NCBI GenBank assembly: GCA_030598905.1
Contig: JAUVPA010000131.1
Span: forward strand, 1-5,224
From: Acidimicrobiia bacterium
Lineage (GTDB): Bacteria > Actinomycetota > Acidimicrobiia > Spongiisociales > UBA5794
Direction: 5' to 3'
DNA: 5,224 bases
Shown here: one piece after another, positions 1-5,098 of the stretch
Position numbering within the stretch: position 1 is the first letter of the stretch
Layout of the letters: each line of letters opens with the position of its first letter
Position numbers and translations under genes: made by a program
The notes under the pieces: model-generated
What the model was told of the DNA's origin: nothing
Seen by the model: only the letters and a program-made list of their open reading frames with translations
Database searches by the model: none

Positions 1-42
1 CAGGGCAAGAACGATTCCGGCGTATCCGGTGGCGGCGATCAC
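1..42 (-). CDS. ccmF: CcmF, cytochrome c heme lyase subunit (N-terminal 14 codons only)
   Basis: A GTG at 42-40 opens a frame that stays open to the window edge and reads MIAATGYAGIVLAL, a hydrophobic start like the first membrane helix of CcmF. The GTG overlaps the TGA of ccmE by four bases (GTGA), as at every other junction of this operon. In System I cytochrome c maturation, ccmF commonly follows ccmE. CcmF is a large multi-helix inner-membrane protein that takes heme from holo-CcmE and joins it to the CXXCH motif of apocytochrome c. Upstream bases show no clear ribosome site, so translation probably depends on coupling to ccmE. The identity rests on gene order and only 14 residues; another membrane protein is possible but less likely. 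Confidence 0.6.
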   Translation of the reverse strand, partial: MIAATGYAGIVLAL

Positions 43-446
43 GCGTCTTGGGTGGCATGGTCGGGGTCGTACACGCCGTCGTCGCTGCGGTACTCCTCAT
101 CGTGTTTCACCAACATCGTGTCGGAGTGAAAGCGGTCGCCGTCCCACACACCTTCAACGACGACACCGATGCCTTCTTGGAACAGCTGTGGCGGCGCGCC
201 GACATGAGTGACCTCGACGACCACGCGTCCGTCGGTGACGATGAAGCTGACGCCCTCTGTCGTGTTCGTCGCCGAGCCGGCCACGACCTGACCCCCGAGA
301 CGCTGCCGCTCGCCCGTCGCTTCCTGCTCCACGATCTCCGTCGGTGTGTGGAAGTAGACGAGGCTGCTGTTGAGGTTGAAGAGAAGGAACGTCGACGCGG
401 CAATCACCGCGACGGTAGGAATCACAAACTTCCAGTAGCGGCTCAC
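39..446 (-). CDS. ccmE: CcmE, periplasmic heme chaperone
   Basis: This 135-residue protein accepts heme from the CcmABCD complex, holds it covalently and passes it to CcmF. I chose the GTG at 446-444 (MSRYWKFVIP...). It has GAGGAG about five bases upstream, it overlaps the ccmD stop as GTGA, and it places a single membrane anchor at residues 7-25, as in the family. The frame is open further upstream, but those residues belong to ccmD read out of frame. After the anchor comes a beta-rich domain: FHTPTEIVE near 32-40, RLGGQVVAGS at 49-58, and VVVEGVWDG at 95-103. The heme site is VKHDEEY at 113-119, with H115 as the covalent heme ligand and Y119 as the likely axial ligand. It is therefore the ordinary histidine type, not the cysteine variant. 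The tail ends in a short acidic segment. The stop overlaps the ccmF start. Confidence 0.93.
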   Translation of the reverse strand: MSRYWKFVIPTVAVIAASTFLLFNLNSSLVYFHTPTEIVEQEATGERQRLGGQVVAGSATNTTEGVSFIVTDGRVVVEVTHVGAPPQLFQEGIGVVVEGVWDGDRFHSDTMLVKHDEEYRSDDGVYDPDHATQDA

Positions 447-565
447 GACAGCTCCTCGAGCCGCCTCCTGGCTCGTCGAAGGCGGTACGCGATCGTCCAC
501 GCGAAACCGCCAAGCGAAAGGTACGTCACTGCGTAAGCCAGGGCGACCCATCCCCACTCGGTCAT
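443..565 (-). CDS. ccmD: CcmD, small membrane helper of the heme exporter complex
   Basis: This 40-residue frame begins MTEWGWVALAYAVTYLSLGG and has one membrane segment at about residues 6-26. A basic cytoplasmic tail follows (AYRLRRARRRLEELS). One helix, an aromatic-rich start and an Arg-rich tail are the usual form of CcmD. The protein is known to help release holo-CcmE from the CcmABC complex. The ATG at 565-563 overlaps the ccmC stop as ATGA, and the TGA at 445-443 overlaps the ccmE GTG. A possible ribosome site, GGGTGAG, lies about five bases before the ATG. CcmD sequences are poorly conserved, so the call depends on size, topology and position between ccmC and ccmE, which together are strong. 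Confidence 0.85.
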   Translation of the reverse strand: MTEWGWVALAYAVTYLSLGGFAWTIAYRLRRARRRLEELS

Positions 566-1314
566 GCCGACTCACCCTGCCCGCGCGCCAGGTTTGGTGC
601 CGTCACGGCCTCCCCGGCCACCGGGAGATCAGCCGTCGATTCGGCCCGGACGATGGCGTCCTCCACCCTGGCCAGTTCCATGCGCTTCGACACGAGAGCC
701 GCGTACACCACGGTGAATCCGGCGACACCGACCAGCAATGCAGCGAGCATCAACGGGTCGTCGATCTGTGGCCCATCGGGTCGGATGATCGTGGGCGGCT
801 GGTGCAGCGTCCTCCACCACGTCACGGAGAAGTGGACGAGGGGGATCATGACCACGCCGAGGACGCCGAGAACTGCGGAACGCTGGGCGCGGCTGCGTCC
901 GTCGGTCGACGTTCGGCGCAGAGCCAGATAGCCGAGGTAGACGAAGAACATGATGGCCGTCAGGGTCAGCCGGGCGTCCCACGTCCACCACACACCCCAC
1001 GTTGGTTTTCCCCAGATCATGCCGAGGACGAGTGTGAGACCCGTGAAGTAGACGCCGACCTCCGCCGAAGCTGCGGCGATTCGATCCCACCGCATGCCCT
1101 TCGAGACCAGATAGGCGACGCTACCCACCATGGTCACGATGAAGGCGAGATAGGCAAGCCAGGCTGCAGGTACGTGGACATACATGATTCGAACCAGGTT
1201 CCCCTGGACGGTGTCGGCCGGCGACACAACCACAAAAGCGAGCGGGACGGCGAGCGCGATCGCGGCGGCCGGCCAAGGCCAACGCTTGGTTTGAGTGTCA
1301 ATCGCCGGACTCAT
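562..1314 (-). CDS. ccmC: CcmC, heme-handling membrane protein for cytochrome c maturation
   Basis: This 250-residue protein places heme on CcmE at the outer face of the membrane. It has about six membrane segments (near 16-33, 45-70, 86-100, 115-133, 147-163 and 190-210). The tryptophan-rich WWD signature is clear at 101-117 (WGKPTWGVWWTWDARLT). The two expected heme-ligand histidines are H47 (in MYVHVPAAW) and H161 (in LVHFSVTWW). The length is near the family norm. After the last helix there is a roughly 40-residue tail that is partly acidic and low in known motifs. The ATG overlaps the ccmB stop as ATGA, and AGGAGAG lies four bases before it (1318-1324). The related CcsA/CcmF families also carry WWD, but size and context point to CcmC. 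Confidence 0.95.
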   Translation of the reverse strand: MSPAIDTQTKRWPWPAAAIALAVPLAFVVVSPADTVQGNLVRIMYVHVPAAWLAYLAFIVTMVGSVAYLVSKGMRWDRIAAASAEVGVYFTGLTLVLGMIWGKPTWGVWWTWDARLTLTAIMFFVYLGYLALRRTSTDGRSRAQRSAVLGVLGVVMIPLVHFSVTWWRTLHQPPTIIRPDGPQIDDPLMLAALLVGVAGFTVVYAALVSKRMELARVEDAIVRAESTADLPVAGEAVTAPNLARGQGESA

Positions 1315-1982
1315 CGGCTCTCCTGGAGCGGCCGGGCGGTGAGCGTCCCGATGACGGCGAGAACGAGAACGATGATCACCATCAGCAGAACCCAGTTGAG
1401 GATAGGACGACCGAGCCGCAAGCCCTCAAAGGCCTGCGTCGCTGCCAGCAGGAGAGGCACGGACAGCGGGGCAACGAGGAACGGCACCAGCCCTGCACCG
1501 GAATGACCGGCGGCAACGACGCCTGCCGCAATCGATCCGAGCATGCCCAGGCCGAGTGCGACAAGGGGAAGGATCACAAAGAGCCACGGAATGCCGATCA
1601 GCGGAATGTCGTACAGAACAAACGCCACGGCCCCAACGACGACCTCGAAGACAAAGAGGAGTGCTGCAGCAGAAATCGAACGTCCCGCGAAGCCCGCCGC
1701 CGGGTCGAGGCCGAGTAGGGCGAGAGCATCACGCTGCGCCGTCGTTTCCGTCGCTGCCTGCCTTATCGAGATCAGGATCCCGAACAGCATCACGATCACC
1801 CAGAAGACGCCCGGGCCGATCTGTTCGAGAAGGCGGGCATCGGTGCCGATCGCCAGCGGAAACATGAGCAGAGCGATCGCACCAAACGGGACTGTGATCC
1901 AAAGAACCTCTCCCCGTCTGCGCTCGCGGATGAGATCGCGCCGAGCTACGGACCGCGCCTGTGACCACATCGACACCGTCAT
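1311..1982 (-). CDS. ccmB: CcmB, membrane subunit of the heme exporter ABC complex
   Basis: This 223-residue membrane protein is the partner of the ATPase CcmA. Together with CcmC and CcmD they drive release of heme-loaded CcmE. The cytoplasmic N-terminus carries the family's ARRDLIRERRRGE stretch (residues 13-25), then FPLAIGTDARLLEQIGPGVFW around 41-61, a pattern typical of CcmB. I count six membrane segments, near 27-45, 55-73, 101-123, 131-155, 160-182 and 195-215. The length matches the usual ~220 residues. The ATG at 1982 overlaps the ccmA stop by four bases, and GGGGA lies about seven bases upstream. An in-frame ATG four codons later (M5) is a less likely start because it would lose the overlap. 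Confidence 0.93.
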   Translation of the reverse strand: MTVSMWSQARSVARRDLIRERRRGEVLWITVPFGAIALLMFPLAIGTDARLLEQIGPGVFWVIVMLFGILISIRQAATETTAQRDALALLGLDPAAGFAGRSISAAALLFVFEVVVGAVAFVLYDIPLIGIPWLFVILPLVALGLGMLGSIAAGVVAAGHSGAGLVPFLVAPLSVPLLLAATQAFEGLRLGRPILNWVLLMVIIVLVLAVIGTLTARPLQESR

Positions 1983-2614
1983 ACCAGCGTCCCCGATTTC
2001 AACTCCACCGTTCGATCGGCTGCCGCAGCCACCCGCTCGCGATCGTGTGAAACGAGGACGGCCGCCCCTCCGACGGCAGTCGTCCGCTCAACGAGCGACT
2101 CGACCAGATCGACGGCAGCAGCGTCGAGAGCCGAGTGCGGCTCGTCGAGCAACAAGAGTCGGGGCTTTCGAGCCAGCTGAAGCGCAAATTCGGCCCTGCG
2201 TTGCATACCGTGCGATGTCGCCTCCACCCGGCGGTCGGCAGCTCCTGCCAGACCTACGGCCCCGAGTGCGGCGTCGGCCTCCGCTTCGCCGATCCCCGCG
2301 ATCGAAGCAGAGAACCGGATGTTCTCTCGCAAAGTCAGCTCGCCATAGAGGCCCGGTGTGTGCCCCACGTAGCCGATCGATGGCCGAGCGCTCGTGTAGT
2401 CGTTGCCGGCGATGTCGACACCAACAACCGTCCCACCGCCATGGGACGGTGCAAGCAGAGTGGCCATCAAGCGCAACAACGTCGTCTTGCCGGCGCCGTT
2501 GGCACCGAAAAGCCCGAGAGTCTCTCCACGGGCGAGTTCGAGCTCGACGTCGCGCAGGATGGTGTCACCACCAATGCGCACGCCGATACCCTCGAGGACG
2601 ACGACGGGATCCAC
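1979..2614 (-). CDS. ccmA: CcmA, ATP-binding subunit of the heme exporter ABC complex
   Basis: This 211-residue cytoplasmic ATPase is the first gene of the operon. It powers the CcmABCD complex that frees holo-CcmE. Motifs in order: Walker A GANGAGKTT (37-45), the Q-loop region VGHTPGLYGELT (83-94, with His at the usual Gln site, as in the GHQPG of E. coli CcmA), signature SHGMQRR (134-140), Walker B LLLLDEP (153-159) with D-loop SALD (161-164), and the switch histidine in LVSHD (H190). The signature is the SxGM form rather than LSGGQ, as in a number of short ABC ATPases. The start is GTG at 2614-2612, and no ribosome site precedes it. A TACACT -10-like box ends eight bases upstream, so the mRNA may be leaderless. 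Its stop overlaps ccmB. Alone it could be another ABC ATPase; the gene order settles it. Confidence 0.92.
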   Translation of the reverse strand: MDPVVVLEGIGVRIGGDTILRDVELELARGETLGLFGANGAGKTTLLRLMATLLAPSHGGGTVVGVDIAGNDYTSARPSIGYVGHTPGLYGELTLRENIRFSASIAGIGEAEADAALGAVGLAGAADRRVEATSHGMQRRAEFALQLARKPRLLLLDEPHSALDAAAVDLVESLVERTTAVGGAAVLVSHDRERVAAAADRTVELKSGTLV

Positions 2615-2622
2615 GATCGGGA

Positions 2623-2628
2623 AGTGTA
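2623..2628 (-). promoter_or_regulatory. Possible -10 box for the ccmABCDEF operon
   Basis: On the minus strand TACACT fits the TANNNT pattern common for -10 boxes in high-GC bacteria. It ends eight bases before the ccmA GTG, so transcription would begin at or just before the start codon. This agrees with the lack of a ribosome site. No convincing -35 box lies 16-18 bases further upstream. The whole divergent gap to the thioredoxin gene is only 64 bases (2615-2678), so both promoters must sit in it. This is a pattern match only. Confidence 0.3.
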
Positions 2629-2670
2629 CGAAGGGGTTTCGCGTTGCAGAAGTGCGAATCCGTCAATCCC

Positions 2671-2674
2671 GGAG
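2671..2674 (+). promoter_or_regulatory. Ribosome binding site of the thioredoxin gene
   Basis: GGAG lies four bases before the ATG at 2679. It fixes this ATG as the start: the same frame is open far upstream, but that part lies antisense to ccmA and does not look like protein. The spacing is a little short but usable. Confidence 0.5.
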
Positions 2675-2678
2675 CATC

Positions 2679-3065
2679 ATGCCAACGATCGAACTCACCA
2701 AAGACACCTTCGAGGACACCGTTCTCAACAACGACATCGTTCTTGTCGACTTCTGGGCCGCATGGTGCGGACCGTGCCGCTCTTTCGCTCCCGTCTACGA
2801 AAAGGTGTCTGAGGAACATCCCGACATCGTGTTCGCCAAGGTGGACACCGAGGCCGAACACGAGCTTGCCGGGTATTTCAGCATCCGTTCGATCCCGACG
2901 CTGATGGTCTTCAAGGAGAAGATCGGCGTCTTCTCTCAGCCGGGTGCGCTGCCCGAGAATGCGCTGACGGATCTCGTCGGACAGATCAACGATCTCGACA
3001 TGGACGAGGTGCGAAAGCAGATCGAGGAGCCCGAGCCTGCGGAGGCTCACGACCACAGCCACTGA
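2679..3065 (+). CDS. Thioredoxin (cytoplasmic)
   Basis: This 128-residue thioredoxin-fold protein would reduce disulfides in cytoplasmic proteins, using electrons from thioredoxin reductase. The active site WCGPC is at 29-33, preceded by VDFWAAW with the buried Asp24. The cis-proline is P73 in SIRSIPTLMVF (68-78). There is no signal peptide or membrane anchor, so this is not CcmG, the periplasmic thioredoxin of cytochrome c maturation, although it sits divergently beside the ccm operon. Compared with the usual ~108 residues it has an extra C-terminal tail of about 20. The tail is acidic (DMDEVRKQIEEPEPAEA) and ends HDHSH, a possible metal-binding patch. The stop lies five bases from the convergent stop of the next gene, with no room for a terminator between them. 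Whether it is the main thioredoxin of the cell cannot be told here. Confidence 0.93.
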   Translation: MPTIELTKDTFEDTVLNNDIVLVDFWAAWCGPCRSFAPVYEKVSEEHPDIVFAKVDTEAEHELAGYFSIRSIPTLMVFKEKIGVFSQPGALPENALTDLVGQINDLDMDEVRKQIEEPEPAEAHDHSH

Positions 3066-3070
3066 CGTGC

Positions 3071-3343
3071 TCAACCGGCAGCAAGATCACCGAGCAGCGC
3101 CTGCGCCTTCTCCAGGTCTCTCCGAGCGACCTGGACGGTGAGTTGATAGGCACCCATGATGCCCGGTTCCGTCACGACGGACGCCGGAATGTCGGCTTCG
3201 GCGAGTCGTCCCCACGCCTCGTCGGCAACAGACCGCTGCTCCGTGAGCAAGATCCCCACGAGATCGTCATCATCAAACACGCCGTCGAGGCTAGAAGCCC
3301 CGGGTAGGTTCTGATACCCGACACCCGACACTTGATTGCTCAT
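3071..3343 (-). CDS. DUF2007-like small protein (putative signal-transducing protein)
   Basis: From the ATG at 3343 this gives 90 residues. The C-terminal part, with helix LTEQRSVADEAWGRLAEADI, strand PASVVTEPG, then QLTVQVARRDLEKAQALLGDL, resembles DUF2007. That is a small alpha-beta domain of unknown function, usually written as helix, 'AGIPA.V', strand, then a helix ending in ALELL. No signal peptide or membrane segment is seen. The N-terminal 20 residues (MSNQVSGVGYQNLPGASS) look unstructured, and the start is unsure. A GTG at 3373 would add ten residues and lie inside the NUDIX gene. A GTG at 3280 would give a core domain starting MFDDDDLVG and leave a normal promoter gap. None has a strong ribosome site. 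It converges on the thioredoxin gene and diverges from the NUDIX gene. The family call is by pattern memory only. Confidence 0.6.
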   Translation of the reverse strand: MSNQVSGVGYQNLPGASSLDGVFDDDDLVGILLTEQRSVADEAWGRLAEADIPASVVTEPGIMGAYQLTVQVARRDLEKAQALLGDLAAG

Positions 3344-3863
3344 GCCCCACACCCACTGGCCCGGTGAATACACCTACTGCCCTCACTGTCGCGCCGAATT
3401 GGTCGGGGAGCAGATCGAATCGGTAGCCAGGATGCGGTGCCCGGAGTGTGACTTCATTCACTTCCGCAACCCGCCGATTGGGGCCGCCGTTGTCGTGCGG
3501 GACGACGAGGGAAGGCTCCTCATGGTCAAACGTGGCGGCAAAGCCACAAGAGCCGGCTTCTGGTCGATGCCGGCCGGCTACGTCGACTACGGCGAAGACA
3601 TACGCGATGCCGCGGCACGTGAACTCACCGAGGAAACCGGGCTCGAGGCCGACATCGGAGAGCCGGTTTTTGTCGCAACCAACTTCCACGATCCGTCCAA
3701 GGTGAGTGTTTGCGTCTGGTTCCTCGCCACCGTCACCGGGGGATCTCTGCGCCCCGGAGACGATGCCGTCGAAGCCGGTTTCTTCTCATTGGACGCCCTC
3801 CCCGATCTTGCCTTCGAGACGGACGCAGAACTGATTTCCCGGCTGAGCGTGGAGACCACTTGA
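3342..3863 (+). CDS. NUDIX hydrolase with N-terminal zinc ribbon
   Basis: This 173-residue protein would cut a nucleoside diphosphate linked to another group. The substrate is not readable from sequence; ADP-ribose or NAD(H)-like compounds are common for relatives with this layout. A zinc ribbon comes first, with two cysteine pairs, CPHC (13-16) and CPEC (33-36). Then comes FRNPPIGAAVVV, leading into the hydrolase fold. The NUDIX box is complete: G79, E85, then RELTEETGL at 93-101, matching GX5EX7REUXEEXGU. The metal-binding glutamates E94, E97 and E98 are all present. No signal peptide is seen, so it acts in the cytoplasm. I took the ATG at 3342 as the start; a TTG two codons earlier is possible. 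Neither has a ribosome site. The ATG sits in a CATG that also supplies the ATG of the divergent gene. Confidence 0.88.
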   Translation: MPHTHWPGEYTYCPHCRAELVGEQIESVARMRCPECDFIHFRNPPIGAAVVVRDDEGRLLMVKRGGKATRAGFWSMPAGYVDYGEDIRDAAARELTEETGLEADIGEPVFVATNFHDPSKVSVCVWFLATVTGGSLRPGDDAVEAGFFSLDALPDLAFETDAELISRLSVETT

Positions 3864-3889
3864 GTCGCAGGCCCCCGAACGGATAGCCT
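3860..3889 (+). promoter_or_regulatory. Possible promoter of the four-helix membrane protein gene
   Basis: TTGAGT (3860-3865) and TAGCCT (3884-3889) are separated by 18 bases and lie shortly before a gene with a good ribosome site. The first overlaps the NUDIX stop codon. The -10 match is weak (TANNNT pattern only). Read-through from the NUDIX gene, whose stop lies 51 bases before the next ATG, is an equal possibility. Confidence 0.2.
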
Positions 3890-3904
3890 TGCGGCCAGGG
3901 AGAA

Positions 3905-3910
3905 GGGAGG
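3905..3910 (+). promoter_or_regulatory. Ribosome binding site of the membrane protein gene
   Basis: GGGAGG lies four bases before the ATG at 3915. It is the second-best Shine-Dalgarno match among the plus-strand genes here and supports that start over the other frames open in the region. Confidence 0.65.
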
Positions 3911-3914
3911 CCTC

Positions 3915-4430
3915 ATGCATGTCGGACGGTTGTTGGCGCTCGTTGGTGCCGCCGTGGGTGTTGTTGGCCTGTTCATGCCGGGACTCAGAACCGAGGGTGA
4001 GGAACTCCTTCCCGCCCTGCATCAGGCAAATCCGGCGTTTCCGGATGGCGTCCCCACCATCTGGGGAGGGCTCGACACCTGGGCACAGGTTCTGGCTGTC
4101 GTGCTGATAGTCGTGATCGTGGTGCTGGCGTTGCGGCCGCCGATCAAGGAGCCGGAGGACCGCGTTTCGGGAGCGATCACGACGCTGGCAGGCGTGGCAT
4201 TCCTCATCTACGCCATCATCAAGCTGGTCGACACGGTCGACAAAGCAGATGCCTTGCGCGATGCCTTTGCACAGGCGGCCGGAGGGGGAGCAATACCGGT
4301 GGCGTTCGACGTTGCGCCCGGTTTCGGGTTCCTGATCCTGATCATCGGAACCGGCCTCGTCGCCATCGGCGGTGTGCTCAGCCTGATCGCCAACCCTGAA
4401 CAGGCACAGACAGAAGCCGCCGCCGAATAG
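3915..4430 (+). CDS. Four-helix membrane protein of unknown function
   Basis: I do not recognise this 171-residue protein as a named family. It has four likely membrane segments: about 4-22 (ALVGAAVGVVGLF), 55-73 (VLAVVLIVVIVVLAL), 86-104 and 136-157 (PGFGFLILIIGTGLVAIGGV). A loop of about 32 residues between helices 1 and 2 (RTEGEELLPALHQANPAF) and one between helices 3 and 4 (DTVDKADALRDAFAQAAGGG) probably face the same side. The tail PEQAQTEAAAE is short and polar. No catalytic motif, cysteine pair or histidine cluster is visible. The layout, with PGFGF opening the last helix, recalls small actinobacterial membrane proteins of unknown role. It follows the NUDIX gene by 51 bases in the same direction and could share its transcript. 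A long palindrome begins nine bases after its stop. Confidence 0.75.
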   Translation: MHVGRLLALVGAAVGVVGLFMPGLRTEGEELLPALHQANPAFPDGVPTIWGGLDTWAQVLAVVLIVVIVVLALRPPIKEPEDRVSGAITTLAGVAFLIYAIIKLVDTVDKADALRDAFAQAAGGGAIPVAFDVAPGFGFLILIIGTGLVAIGGVLSLIANPEQAQTEAAAE

Positions 4431-4439
4431 ACATTCTTA

Positions 4440-4488
4440 GTTCTTGCGTAAATCCGCGGCGACATACGCCGGGTGTTTACGCAAGAAC
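4440..4488. repeat. 49-base near-perfect palindrome (hairpin-forming)
   Basis: The outer arms GTTCTTGCGTAAA (4440-4452) and TTTACGCAAGAAC (4476-4488) are perfect 13-base inverted repeats. In the same register, 4457-4461 (CGGCG) pairs with 4467-4471 (CGCCG) around a five-base ACATA loop. Between the two stems come a T-G wobble, a mismatch, a C-G pair and a second mismatch. In all, 20 of 22 positions pair, counting the one wobble, with no bulge. It starts nine bases after the membrane protein stop and ends 39 bases before the lipocalin ATG. It could act as a transcription-end hairpin, but neither strand has a T-run after it. An operator, a dispersed palindromic repeat unit or a tiny non-autonomous mobile element are alternatives. 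Confidence 0.8.
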
Positions 4489-4527
4489 GGGGAACCCACG
4501 AGCGGAGAGGCGTCTAACGTCCGCGCC

Positions 4528-4986
4528 ATGCACGATCTCGTCGGTACCTGGCGCCTCGTCGACTGGACCTTCCAGGTTGACGGCGACAAGACGTATCGGC
4601 CGTACAACGGCGACGCGACTGGTCTGCTCACCTACACAGACGACGGTCGCATGTGTGCAAGCCTGATGAAACGAGCCCGGGTGCCTACAACAGCCAAGAC
4701 GATCAATGCGGCAACGGCTCGGGAACGAGCACGCCTTGCCTCGACCTTCCAGTCCTACGCCGGCTCGTACCGAATAGACGGGGACACCGTTATCCACGAC
4801 GTTGAAGTGAGCCTCTTCCCCAACTGGGTGGGGGGTGAGCAGCTGCGCCACATCACATGGCAGCCAGACGGCGATGGTGGTCGAAACCTCCTCCTCTCCA
4901 CACCTCCCGAGCCGACCGAGGCCGGGCGGACGGCGGTGAATCGGCTCCTCTGGCGTCGAATCGGGGGCACGCAGGAGGAGGCGTGA
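4528..4986 (+). CDS. Lipocalin-like domain protein (Lipocalin_5 type)
   Basis: This 152-residue protein starts LVGTWRLVDWTFQVDG and continues with ATGLLTYTDDGRMCASLM near 30-47. Both are hallmarks of the Lipocalin_5 family: a 'GTW' opening, then 'G.L.Yt.dG.m'. A central YAGSYRIDGDTVIHDVEVS and a late GGEQLRHITW complete the usual pattern, and it ends in LLWRRIG. The family forms a small beta-barrel, and members are mostly of unknown role, presumably binding small hydrophobic molecules; some sit in biosynthetic clusters. No signal peptide is seen, so it is likely cytoplasmic. The start is the ATG at 4528. The frame is open back into the palindrome, but that part is not protein-like. The nearest purine-rich stretch, GGAGAGG at 4504-4510, is too far to act as a normal ribosome site, so the start may be leaderless or weak. 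Its stop overlaps a GTG of the next frame. Confidence 0.8.
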   Translation: MHDLVGTWRLVDWTFQVDGDKTYRPYNGDATGLLTYTDDGRMCASLMKRARVPTTAKTINAATARERARLASTFQSYAGSYRIDGDTVIHDVEVSLFPNWVGGEQLRHITWQPDGDGGRNLLLSTPPEPTEAGRTAVNRLLWRRIGGTQEEA

Positions 4987-5098
4987 CGGCCCCGACTGGG
5001 ACGGGGCATACCTGGACGCCGGACCCGACGACACACCGGTCGATCCCCATCTCGTGGAGCGGATCGAAGCCGACTCGGCTCAATTGGTCGATCCCTAG
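4983..5098 (+). pseudogene. Short frameshifted gene overlapping the lipocalin stop
   Basis: A GTG at 4983 overlaps the lipocalin TGA as GTGA and has AGGAGG four bases before it, so a coupled gene should start here. Read straight, it gives 46 residues (MTAPTGTGHTWTPDP...) rich in T, P, S and W, ending at 5123 inside the suspected IS end. If one base is missing in the CCCC run at 4990-4993, the reading becomes MTAPDWDGAYLDAGPDD and runs on through VDPHLVERIEADSAQLVDP to a TAG at 5096-5098. That is a far more natural protein, with acidic and helical composition and G/C-rich third positions. So this looks like a 38-residue gene or gene remnant with a frameshift. It may have been cut down during the nearby IS insertion, or it may carry a sequencing error. 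I do not recognise the product. The 10-base direct repeat GGTCGATCCC (5038-5047 and 5086-5095) falls in frame, giving VDP twice. Confidence 0.4.

Noticed and set aside
447..575. N-terminal extension of ccmE to give a 178-residue protein
   Set aside because: The extra residues are Arg- and Pro-rich with no family match. They arise from ccmD read in another frame, and the GTG at 446 has a ribosome site and the expected membrane anchor directly after it.
802..1506. 234-residue plus-strand open frame antisense to ccmC
   Set aside because: Its composition is rich in Arg, Asp, His and Gly with no motif, and it covers the clear ccmC and ccmB coding sequences.
2135..2812. 225-residue plus-strand frame across ccmA and the thioredoxin start
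   Set aside because: It crosses two well-supported genes, ends out of frame inside thioredoxin and has no recognisable domain.
1543..2904. 453-residue plus-strand open frame
   Set aside because: It lies antisense to ccmB and ccmA, is extremely rich in Arg, Ser and Pro, and shows no domain. It is a by-product of high GC content.
4440..4488. Palindrome as a standard rho-independent terminator
   Set aside because: The stem is strong, but the bases after it are GGGGAACCC on the plus strand and AAGAATG-like on the minus strand, with no U-run. I therefore kept it as a repeat of unknown role.
4477..5034. 185-residue minus-strand frame antisense to the lipocalin gene
   Set aside because: The plus-strand frame matches the Lipocalin_5 pattern, while this one has no motif and an odd composition.
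5038..5095. GGTCGATCCC direct repeat as an attachment site or IS target duplication
   Set aside because: The copies are 48 bases apart in one reading frame and both lie on the same side of the suspected IS end, so they do not flank an element.
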